From assembly GCA_027080125.1 (NCBI GenBank), contig JALWSW010000086.1, positions 1-7,002 of the forward strand: 7,002 nt of DNA. The letters run 5' to 3'. The notes below the pieces were generated by a model. It worked only from the letters and a program-made list of their open reading frames with translations. It was not told where the DNA came from and made no database searches. The position numbers were made by a program, and so were the translations under genes. Shown piece by piece: positions 1 to 5,285 of this stretch. How positions within the stretch are numbered: the stretch's first letter is position 1; each line of letters opens with the position of its first letter. The DNA is from Campylobacterales bacterium. GTDB lineage: Bacteria > Campylobacterota_A > Desulfurellia > JAADFJ01.

Positions 1-141
1 CTCTGACTCTTTCTTGCCCTCAAGCGGTTTTTCCGCTTTTTGCTCTTCCGAGATGCTGTCGGCGTCTTTGCCTTCGTCTGATTCCTCTATAACAATTATC
101 TGTTCATCTTGTTTTTCTGTTTCTATCTGATCATTTTGCAT
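1..141 (-). CDS. Unrecognised acidic protein, N-terminal 47 codons only
   Basis: This is the 5' part of a gene that runs off the left edge. It reads on the minus strand from an ATG at 141-139 with no stop down to position 1. The visible 47 residues begin MQNDQIETEKQDEQIIVIEE and are dominated by Glu, Asp, Lys and Gln, with a short hydrophobic patch (IIVI) near residues 15-18. There is no signal peptide or membrane segment, so this looks like a disordered, highly charged N-terminal extension of a cytoplasmic protein. Such tails occur on many unrelated proteins, so I assign no function. The start is supported by a promoter placed immediately upstream (148-176) and by the absence of coding potential beyond it. 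No Shine-Dalgarno sequence precedes the ATG, which fits a leaderless transcript. The gene is divergent from the operon that starts at 316. Confidence 0.7.
   Translation of the reverse strand, partial: MQNDQIETEKQDEQIIVIEESDEGKDADSISEEQKAEKPLEGKKESE
22..41 (+). other. Hairpin with T-run, terminator-like in the plus direction
   Basis: AAGCGG (22-27) pairs perfectly with CCGCTT (33-38) across a 5-nt T loop, and the T-run continues to 41. In plus-strand RNA this resembles a short intrinsic terminator that would shield the downstream operon from read-through from the left. However, it lies inside the minus-strand coding sequence, the stem is only 6 bp, and on the minus strand it is not followed by T residues. 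It may simply reflect codon choice. Confidence 0.25.
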
Positions 142-147
142 ACTTTT

Positions 148-176
148 ATATTAGCATTTGAACTTCGGCAATGCAA
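148..176 (-). promoter_or_regulatory. Sigma70-like promoter for the minus-strand gene, probably leaderless
   Basis: Read on the minus strand, TTGCAT (176-171) is followed by a 17-nt spacer and TAATAT (153-148). The -10 element ends 6 nt before the ATG at 141-139, so the expected transcription start falls on or next to the A of the start codon. This would give an mRNA with essentially no 5' leader. Seen: the hexamers and spacing. Inferred: that they are used. Confidence 0.55.
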
Positions 177-222
177 CAATAGGCATCAGTTCTTAGAGCA
201 ATATTTATTATCGTTAGTGCGA

Positions 223-293
223 AGGCGGGAGTAGCTATATTGTTAAATAAGTTCGTTGTCTTGACATTCCAGAGGCGGACGGTAGAATAATTG
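223..293. repeat. Imperfect direct repeat in the divergent promoter region
   Basis: Two similar stretches, 223-242 (AGGCGGGAGTAGCTATATTG) and 273-293 (starting AGGCGGACGGTAG and ending ATAATTG), start 50 bp apart. They share AGGCGG, a GTAG a few bases later, and an A/T-rich block ending in ATTG. The right copy overlaps the spacer and -10 of the operon promoter. This could be a duplicated protein-binding site or a decayed promoter duplication; chance is also possible. Confidence 0.3.
261..288 (+). promoter_or_regulatory. Sigma70-like promoter of the operon
   Basis: A perfect -35 hexamer TTGACA (261-266) is followed by a 16-nt spacer and TAGAAT (283-288), one mismatch from TATAAT. The expected start is near 295, giving a 5' leader of about 20 nt before the ATG at 316 with a Shine-Dalgarno sequence in it. 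This is the only strong promoter I see for the eight-gene string, and no comparable site is obvious in the later gene junctions. Confidence 0.7.
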
Positions 294-305
294 ATAATTG
301 TTATC
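293..305. promoter_or_regulatory. 13-bp dyad GATAA-TTG-TTATC, possible operator
   Basis: GATAA (293-297) and TTATC (301-305) are perfect inverted repeats around TTG. The dyad covers the predicted transcription start (about 295), where a bound repressor would block initiation. With the AATAAT just upstream (286-291) it loosely resembles a Fur-type GATAAT hexamer array (13 of 19 positions against the classical 19-bp Fur consensus over 287-305). In A/T-rich DNA that match is weak, so the regulator is left open. As RNA the stem would be too weak to act as a terminator. Confidence 0.35.
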
Positions 306-309
306 GAGG
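306..309 (+). promoter_or_regulatory. Ribosome binding site that fixes the first operon start
   Basis: GAGG lies 6 nt before the ATG at 316. An in-frame TTG at 298 would extend the protein by six residues, but it sits only about 3 nt from the predicted transcription start and has no Shine-Dalgarno sequence. ATG 316 is therefore preferred. Confidence 0.7.
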
Positions 310-315
310 TTTTTT

Positions 316-804
316 ATGACAGAAAATACGGCGTTGTGGATTATGGCGATTGCTTTGGTTGTGGAGACGGTTGTTGTGGTTGCTTTTGCGGCTTTTGCAA
401 TCTTTGCTATTATAAAACTAAAGAAGACTCAGGATGATATAAAAGCTCGCCTTGAAAAGGGGCGGTTTTACGAGAATATAAACAATATATCCGAATCGGC
501 ATCCAATATAATGTCTGATATTAGCGATATGACAAAATCGCTTAGCGACGGAATCAAGAATGTAAAAAATTCCACCGAAAGCGTTTCGAATTTTCTCCGC
601 CAGCTTGATTACGTAGCTAATAAGCTAAGTCAAACCGCCGGTGCTTTGTCGGATATTCCCGCCAATATAAATAAAGTCACAACCGATTCAATAAAATCTA
701 TAAAAACTGCTGTTGAAAAAGAATCGTCTGATATCTATATTGGTGTGAAAGCGGTTGTAAATGCACTAAAAAACATTATAACAAGGAGGAAAAATGTGCA
801 CTAA
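316..804 (+). CDS. DUF948-like membrane-anchored coiled-coil protein
   Basis: This 162-residue protein has one long hydrophobic segment at about residues 6-34, rich in Val, Ala, Ile and Phe. A basic stop (KLKK) follows, then a long amphipathic helical region with heptad-like Ile/Leu/Val spacing and many Ser, Asn and Asp residues (about 50-135). The C-terminus is basic (RRKN). This architecture and size resemble the DUF948 family, which is often annotated as general stress proteins. The biochemical role of that family is not known to me, and I infer membership from overall pattern, not a unique motif. A single-pass inner-membrane protein with a cytoplasmic coiled coil is the expected topology. 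It is the first gene of the operon, and its last 11 nt overlap the start of the YtxH gene, which implies translational coupling. The pairing with a YtxH protein supports the assignment, because the two families often occur side by side. Confidence 0.65.
   Translation: MTENTALWIMAIALVVETVVVVAFAAFAIFAIIKLKKTQDDIKARLEKGRFYENINNISESASNIMSDISDMTKSLSDGIKNVKNSTESVSNFLRQLDYVANKLSQTAGALSDIPANINKVTTDSIKSIKTAVEKESSDIYIGVKAVVNALKNIITRRKNVH
783..789 (+). promoter_or_regulatory. Strong ribosome binding site of the YtxH gene
   Basis: AAGGAGG, the best Shine-Dalgarno sequence at any operon start, lies inside the 3' end of the preceding gene and 4 nt before the ATG at 794. It supports ATG 794 over the in-frame Met codon at 821. 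Confidence 0.8.
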
Positions 805-1147
805 TAATTTTGGAAAATATATGTTTAGCTTTCTTATCGGAGGATTGGCAGGTGCTGCCGTTGCAATTCTTTATGCGCCTGAAGAAGGGGCTAAAACAAG
901 GGAAAATATAAAAAAATTTAGCAAGCAGAAAAAAGAGGATATCATAAAAAAACGGGAGGAGATTGTTGATAATATTAAAAATCTTTCCGGCAAACTTGCT
1001 GAATATGCCCAAAGTCTTGTCAGTGACGGAAAAGAGATGCTTTCAAGCCAGAAGGAAAAGCTGAAAAATCTTATAGAAGAGACCAAAAACGAGATTAAGA
1101 AAGAGAAGGAAAAACTTCAGGAGGTTGAGCAAGAGAATTTGGCATAA
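794..1147 (+). CDS. YtxH domain-containing protein
   Basis: This 117-residue protein shows the YtxH signature. After a short polar N-terminus comes a glycine/alanine-rich membrane segment (about residues 10-28, containing IGGLAGAAVAILYAPEEG), followed directly by KTRENIKK. From about residue 35 to the end it is a highly charged Lys/Glu coiled coil. YtxH proteins are small membrane-anchored proteins, named after a Bacillus subtilis general-stress protein; the molecular activity is not established. The APxxG followed by a (K)TRE motif after the helix is the most diagnostic feature. The gene starts 11 nt inside the DUF948-like gene. Its TAA stop is followed after only two codons, in the same frame, by the ATG of the AI-2E transporter. 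The two preceding membrane/coiled-coil proteins may form a complex through their helices, but that is inference. Confidence 0.75.
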   Translation: MCTNNFGKYMFSFLIGGLAGAAVAILYAPEEGAKTRENIKKFSKQKKEDIIKKREEIVDNIKNLSGKLAEYAQSLVSDGKEMLSSQKEKLKNLIEETKNEIKKEKEKLQEVEQENLA

Positions 1148-1153
1148 TCTTTT

Positions 1154-2194
1154 ATGCAAACAACTGAACGAACTTTGATATCCTACCTCTTCTTTTTTCT
1201 TTTTCTCGGAGCAGTAGGATATCTTTTTTTTGTCAAGCTTTTACCGGTAACAATTATCCTTGCGGTTTCTTATATTATCGAGGAGATGCTGCATCCTATG
1301 GTAATGATTCTAAACAGAAAAAAGATCCCCTTCTTTATCTCTTCTTTGGTGGTTGTTTTGGTTTCGTTTACCGTTTTTGGCTTACTTTTTGTATGGATTA
1401 TTCCGTTGGTTTTTCATCAGATATCAATTTTTCAGAGTAATATTCCTGATATCGTGAATGAAGTATTTGGGTTTTTGAACTCAACATACAAGAAATTTTC
1501 CGCATATTTCGGCAACATCCCTCAGGGGAAAGAGTTGCTTGATGCTTCGGTAAATCATCTCCGAATCTGGGCAAGCGGACTTGCATTGAGCTCTTTTGGC
1601 GGAATAATAACCGGAGTCGGCGAAATTTTGAGTATGATTCTTCTTCCCTTTCTGGTGCTGCTTATGCTGCTTTACAGAGACACATATCAAAGCTTTTTCA
1701 AAGAGTTTATTGTGCAGATTTTCGGAGAAAAATATTATAAGGTGTTTCAGGATATAGGCAGTATGGTATTCGAATATCTGAAAGGAATTCTGATTGTAAT
1801 TGTTATAATCGGCATAGTTATCTCATCGGGACTCTATCTTATGAAAATCAACTTTTCACTTCTTATCGGAATTTTTTCAGGTATAAGCTTTGTTGTTCCT
1901 TATGTCGGCTCGGTTGTAAGTATTGCGGTTGCTGTTATGGTGAGCTATCTTCAATATCACTCGTTGGGAGTGTCGTTGGAGGTTTTTATATTTTATGCGA
2001 TTGTTCATTTTATTGGAGGAAATATTTTGATCCCGTTACTTTTTTCAAGACAACTGCGTGTTGACCCGCTTTCAACCCTAATTGCGATATTAATCGCCGG
2101 AGGGCTTTTCGGAGTCTGGGGAATTATAGCCGCTGTGCCGCTTTTCGGTGTGATTATCATTCTTTACAGGAATTTATTGGTGTTGTTAAAATGA
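1154..2194 (+). CDS. AI-2E family transporter (PF01594), multi-pass membrane protein
   Basis: At 346 residues this has the usual length and layout of the AI-2E/YdiK/TqsA permease family. Two hydrophobic segments lie near residues 8-45 and one at about 58-85. A soluble amphipathic region follows (about 88-140), then hydrophobic segments at about 145-175, 205-231, 233-266, 275-297 and 304-340. Family hallmarks are visible: a VPYVGS turn at 248-253, DPLSTL at 304-309, and the C-terminal GGLFGVWGIIAAVPLFG stretch (316-332). Members export or exchange varied small solutes; autoinducer-2 export (TqsA) and sodium/proton antiport have been reported for some, so the substrate here cannot be assigned from sequence. 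No Shine-Dalgarno sequence is close to the ATG (AGGAGGT at 1119-1125 is 28 nt away). Translation probably depends on ribosomes leaving the YtxH gene 6 nt upstream. The 3' end overlaps purM by 4 nt (ATGA). Confidence 0.9.
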   Translation: MQTTERTLISYLFFFLFLGAVGYLFFVKLLPVTIILAVSYIIEEMLHPMVMILNRKKIPFFISSLVVVLVSFTVFGLLFVWIIPLVFHQISIFQSNIPDIVNEVFGFLNSTYKKFSAYFGNIPQGKELLDASVNHLRIWASGLALSSFGGIITGVGEILSMILLPFLVLLMLLYRDTYQSFFKEFIVQIFGEKYYKVFQDIGSMVFEYLKGILIVIVIIGIVISSGLYLMKINFSLLIGIFSGISFVVPYVGSVVSIAVAVMVSYLQYHSLGVSLEVFIFYAIVHFIGGNILIPLLFSRQLRVDPLSTLIAILIAGGLFGVWGIIAAVPLFGVIIILYRNLLVLLK

Positions 2195-3204
2195 TAAAAA
2201 GAGCAAACTATGCTGATTCCGGGGTTAATGTCGAGCTTGCCAATAAACTTGTCAGCTTTTTGAAAAATAATGCTAATGATAAGAGAGTGATAAGCGGCAT
2301 AGGGGGTTTTGCTTCTATTTACGATATAAGTAATCTGGGGAAAAATCCCTGCATAGTCAGTTGCACCGACGGGGTGGGAACAAAACTGAAAATTGCATTT
2401 ATGCTTGAGAAACACGACACGGTTGGTATTGATCTTGTTGCAATGAGCGCAAATGATCTTGTTGCAATGGGAGCTACTCCTCTGTTTTTTCTTGATTATA
2501 TTGCCACAGGCAGTCTCGAGGAGAATCAATTTAAACAGATAATTAAAGGTATTAAAGAAGGCTGTAAGATTTCAGGAATGAGTCTGATAGGCGGAGAGAC
2601 CGCAGAGATGCCCGGTTTTTATAGCAAAGGCGAGTATGATCTTGCCGGTTTTGCAACCGGATGGGTGGAAAAAGAAAGAATAGTTGATGGCAAAAATATC
2701 AGCAACGGAGATATAATAATCGGAATAGAATCAAACGGCGCTCATAGCAACGGATATAGCCTTATAAGAAAACTGATATCTGAAAACCGAATTGATTTGA
2801 ACAGGTATGAAGCTGATTTTTCCTGTTCTGTCGGTGAAGCATTACTCAAACCGACTTATATCTATACCGATGCGGTAAAATCGATAATCGATCTTGGACC
2901 TCACGCAATATGCCATATTACAGGGGGAGGAATCTTTGATAACATAGGGCGAGTTCTGCCTTCAGGGAAAGAGGCGGTAATAAAAATAAGCAATATTCCT
3001 GAGCAACCTCTCTTTTTGTGGCTTTCAGGTCTTGCTGATATGGAAACCGAAGAGCTCTATTCAACATGGAATATGGGAGTCGGAATGGCTGTTATATTGA
3101 GCGAGGAAAAAATCGATGAGGCTATCGAAAATATAAAAAGCAGCGGAATAAATGCTTTCGAAATAGGTTTTATCAAAAGCGGAAACGGAGTAAAAATTGC
3201 GTAA
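2191..3204 (+). CDS. purM: Phosphoribosylformylglycinamidine cyclo-ligase (AIR synthase)
   Basis: PurM closes formylglycinamidine ribonucleotide to aminoimidazole ribonucleotide (AIR) using ATP, the fifth step of de novo purine synthesis, in the cytoplasm (EC 6.3.3.1). The 337 residues match the family length of about 340. Hallmarks in order are: the N-terminal YADSGV; IGGFASIYDI (37-46); CTDGVGTKLKIA (58-69); a DLVAMSANDLVAMGA block (81-95) that contributes to ATP binding; GGETAEMPG (134-142); SNGAHSNGYSL (181-191); HITGGGIFDNIGRVLP (242-257); and NMGVGM (294-299). These cover both halves of the AIRS fold, and no key block is missing. The start ATG overlaps the transporter's TGA stop in an ATGA junction, without a clear Shine-Dalgarno sequence, so it is probably translationally coupled. 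The last 8 nt overlap purN. PurM homologues such as HypE, ThiL and SelD share the fold but lack the GGETAEMPG-type context seen here. Confidence 0.97.
   Translation: MIKRANYADSGVNVELANKLVSFLKNNANDKRVISGIGGFASIYDISNLGKNPCIVSCTDGVGTKLKIAFMLEKHDTVGIDLVAMSANDLVAMGATPLFFLDYIATGSLEENQFKQIIKGIKEGCKISGMSLIGGETAEMPGFYSKGEYDLAGFATGWVEKERIVDGKNISNGDIIIGIESNGAHSNGYSLIRKLISENRIDLNRYEADFSCSVGEALLKPTYIYTDAVKSIIDLGPHAICHITGGGIFDNIGRVLPSGKEAVIKISNIPEQPLFLWLSGLADMETEELYSTWNMGVGMAVILSEEKIDEAIENIKSSGINAFEIGFIKSGNGVKIA
3186..3190 (+). promoter_or_regulatory. Ribosome binding site supporting a TTG start for purN
   Basis: CGGAG lies 6 nt before the TTG at 3197, inside the 3' end of purM. Starting at this TTG puts the GRGSN motif at residues 11-15, as expected for PurN. 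The next in-frame ATG (position 16 of the protein) would cut off the nucleotide-binding N-terminus, so the rare TTG start is the right one. Confidence 0.75.
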
Positions 3205-3832
3205 AAGAATAGGAATCCTTATTTCAGGCAGAGGCAGCAATATGGTTGCTATACTAAATAACATAAAATCAGGCAAGCTTGATTGCGATGCGGCTGTTGT
3301 TATCAGCGATAACAAAGATGCTGCCGGTCTTAAAAAAGCCGCTGAATTCGGAGTTCCCGTCAGGACGGTAGAATTTAAAAATAAAAAACAGTTCAACAAT
3401 GAGCTTATAGAGCTGTTGAATCAATTTAATGTAGATTATGTGGCGCTTGCCGGGTTTATGAGAGTTGTTTCACACGAATTTGTGTCTGCCTTTGAGAATC
3501 GAATATTAAATATTCATCCGGCTCTTCTGCCCTCTTTTAAGGGACTTGAGGCTCAGACTCAGGCTTTAAATGCAGGAGTCAAAATTGCAGGCTGTACGGT
3601 TCATTTTGTTACCGATGATCTTGACGGAGGACCGATTATTATGCAGGCTGCGGTTCCGGTTAGCTCAAGCGATACATGCAAGAGTCTTTCTGAGAGGATA
3701 TTAAAACTTGAGCACATTATCTATTCAAGGGCGATAGAGCTTTTGATTAAGGATAAATTGGAGATAAAATCAGGCAGAGTGATGATAAAAGATGAAAATA
3801 TTGATCCGGAACAATTTATTATCGTTCCATAA
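3197..3832 (+). CDS. purN: Phosphoribosylglycinamide formyltransferase (GAR transformylase)
   Basis: PurN transfers a formyl group from 10-formyltetrahydrofolate to glycinamide ribonucleotide, step three of purine synthesis (EC 2.1.2.2). The 211-residue protein is near the usual length of about 200. It opens with the phosphate-binding GRGSNM (11-16), followed by SDNKDAAGL (37-45). The catalytic triad equivalents are in place: Asn105 and His107 in NIHPALLPSFKG (105-116), and Asp143 in the DLDGGPII loop (141-148). They correspond to Asn106, His108 and Asp144 of the E. coli enzyme. The loop reads GLEAQ where many homologues have GLHAQ or GLDAQ. Translation starts at TTG 3197, overlapping purM by 8 nt. 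The folate-dependent enzyme sits next to purM but acts two steps earlier; the other purine genes are not in the window. A 19-nt gap separates it from gatB, the largest gap in the operon. Confidence 0.95.
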   Translation: MRKRIGILISGRGSNMVAILNNIKSGKLDCDAAVVISDNKDAAGLKKAAEFGVPVRTVEFKNKKQFNNELIELLNQFNVDYVALAGFMRVVSHEFVSAFENRILNIHPALLPSFKGLEAQTQALNAGVKIAGCTVHFVTDDLDGGPIIMQAAVPVSSSDTCKSLSERILKLEHIIYSRAIELLIKDKLEIKSGRVMIKDENIDPEQFIIVP

Positions 3833-3840
3833 AAACAGAT

Positions 3841-3846
3841 GAGAGG
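3841..3846 (+). promoter_or_regulatory. Ribosome binding site of gatB
   Basis: GAGAGG lies 5 nt before the ATG at 3852, within the 19-nt gap after purN. This gives gatB independent initiation, unlike most of its neighbours in the string. Confidence 0.65.
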
Positions 3847-3851
3847 TAAAT

Positions 3852-5279
3852 ATGCAACTTGAAGCGGTTATAGGACTTGAGACACATATAGAGCTTTCAA
3901 CCAAGTCAAAGATGTTTTGCCCCTGCAGCACCGATTTCGGTGCAAAACCCAACAGTCATACCTGTCCGGTATGTCTTGCGCTTCCAGGGGCGCTTCCGGT
4001 GATGAACAAACAGGCTGTTGAATACGGAATAAAACTTGCCCTTGCGCTCGGATGCGATATAAGTCCGGTTTCCCGTTTTGACAGAAAACAATATTTTTAT
4101 CCTGATCTTCCGAAAGGTTATCAGATAAGCCAATATGAGTATCCTGCTTTTATTGGTGGAACTGTTGAGCTTTCGGAAGGCAAAAGGATTCATCTTACAA
4201 GAATTCATATAGAAGAGGATGCTGGTAAGAATATTCACGGGGCAGGAGCTGATAATCACAGCTATGTTGATTTGAACCGAGCCGGTGTTCCGCTTCTTGA
4301 AATGGTAACCGAACCTGAGATAACCAGCCCCGAGGAGGCATCGGAGTTTTTGCGTAAAATAAGGCAGATTGTAAGATATCTTGGAATATCTGATGGGAAT
4401 ATGGAGGAAGGCTCGCTGAGATGCGACGCTAATATATCGCTTAAACCGAATTCTTCCTCCACTCTTGGCAACAAGGTTGAGATTAAAAATCTGAATTCAT
4501 TCAAGCATGTGGAAAAAGCGCTCAGATTTGAGATAAAAAGGCAAAAAGAGCTCATATTAAGCGACCAGGAGATTGCTCAGGAAACAAGACTGTTTAATCC
4601 CCACGAATCGGTTACATATTCTATGAGAAGCAAAGAGGATTCGTTTGAGTATCGCTATTTTCCCGAACCCGATCTTCCGCTGCTAAAGATTTCGGAAGAG
4701 TGGATTGCAGAGGTAGAAAAAACGATTCCCGAGCTTCCGGATGATAAGAAGACAAGGTTTGTCAAACAGTATGGCATAACCGATTATGATGCAGGTGTGC
4801 TTACCGAATCGGCAGAACTTGCCGATTATTATGAGGCATGCTGCAAAAAATCAGCTAACAGCGCTCAAATTGCTCATCTTATATCAACCGAACTGCTTGC
4901 AATTACGAAAAAAACGGGGCAGGATTTTTCCGTTGTAAAACCGGAATATGTTGCAAGGGTATCCGAACTTATGGATAAAGGCTCTATTTCAATCAAGATT
5001 GCCAAGCAACTGTTTCCTATGATGGCAGAAACCGGAGACGACCCTGATAGCATAATCAAGAAAAAAGGATTGATGCAAATTTCCGATTCCTCGGCGATTG
5101 AAAAGATTGTTGATTCTATACTTGAGGTCAACCAAGAAAATGTGACAAAATTTAGGGCAGGAAAAACAAAGGTGCTGGGATTTTTTGTCGGAGAGGTTAT
5201 GAAAAAGACCAGAGGAAAGGCAAATCCGAAAATTGTAAACCAGATTTTGCTCAAAAAACTCAATGCGGATAACGGCTGA
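3852..5279 (+). CDS. gatB: Asp-tRNA(Asn)/Glu-tRNA(Gln) amidotransferase subunit B
   Basis: GatB binds and activates the misacylated tRNA in the GatCAB complex, which converts Glu-tRNA(Gln) and/or Asp-tRNA(Asn) to the amidated forms using ATP and ammonia supplied by GatA. At 475 residues it is full length. It starts with IGLETHIEL (7-15), with Glu10 and His12 in the kinase-like active site. The zinc-type cysteines follow: FCPC (Cys23, Cys25) and CPVC (Cys38, Cys41). Further blocks are RKQYFYPDLPKGYQISQYE (78-96), IHIEEDAGKN (118-127), YVDLNRAGVPLLEMVTEPEI (138-157), GSLRCDANIS (187-196) and YRYFPEPDLPLL (267-278). The C-terminal GatB/YqeY tRNA-binding domain ends in VGEVMKKTRGKANPKIVNQ (446-464). 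Its presence implies that the organism lacks GlnRS, AsnRS or both. gatA and gatC are not in the window, so the complex is encoded at separate loci. The stop lies 6 nt before pyrC. Confidence 0.98.
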   Translation: MQLEAVIGLETHIELSTKSKMFCPCSTDFGAKPNSHTCPVCLALPGALPVMNKQAVEYGIKLALALGCDISPVSRFDRKQYFYPDLPKGYQISQYEYPAFIGGTVELSEGKRIHLTRIHIEEDAGKNIHGAGADNHSYVDLNRAGVPLLEMVTEPEITSPEEASEFLRKIRQIVRYLGISDGNMEEGSLRCDANISLKPNSSSTLGNKVEIKNLNSFKHVEKALRFEIKRQKELILSDQEIAQETRLFNPHESVTYSMRSKEDSFEYRYFPEPDLPLLKISEEWIAEVEKTIPELPDDKKTRFVKQYGITDYDAGVLTESAELADYYEACCKKSANSAQIAHLISTELLAITKKTGQDFSVVKPEYVARVSELMDKGSISIKIAKQLFPMMAETGDDPDSIIKKKGLMQISDSSAIEKIVDSILEVNQENVTKFRAGKTKVLGFFVGEVMKKTRGKANPKIVNQILLKKLNADNG

Positions 5280-5285
5280 TTTTGT

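Noticed and set aside
231..241. TATATT at 236-241 as a second -10 for the operon.
   Set aside because: The sequence 17 nt upstream (GTTAGT) is a poor -35, and the TTGACA-TAGAAT promoter downstream is far better.
298..315. A six-residue N-terminal extension of the first operon gene from TTG 298.
   Set aside because: It would start almost at the predicted transcription start, lacks a Shine-Dalgarno sequence and falls in the dyad. ATG 316 has GAGG at a good distance.
142..315. A riboswitch or attenuator leader ahead of the purine genes.
   Set aside because: The predicted leader is only about 20 nt, with no aptamer-like conserved structure, and purM is fourth in the string with no leader of its own.
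2164..2529. A 121-codon minus-strand open frame across the AI-2E/purM junction.
   Set aside because: It is antisense to purM motifs and composed of low-information residues, so it is a shadow of the real coding strand.
4331..4340. A GAGGAGG run inside gatB as an internal ribosome binding site.
   Set aside because: It is explained by consecutive Glu codons, and no start codon follows at the right distance with a plausible reading frame.
4874..5263. A 129-codon open frame on the minus strand inside gatB.
   Set aside because: It lies fully antisense to a well-conserved gene, its translation shows no recognisable motif, and no promoter or Shine-Dalgarno sequence supports it.
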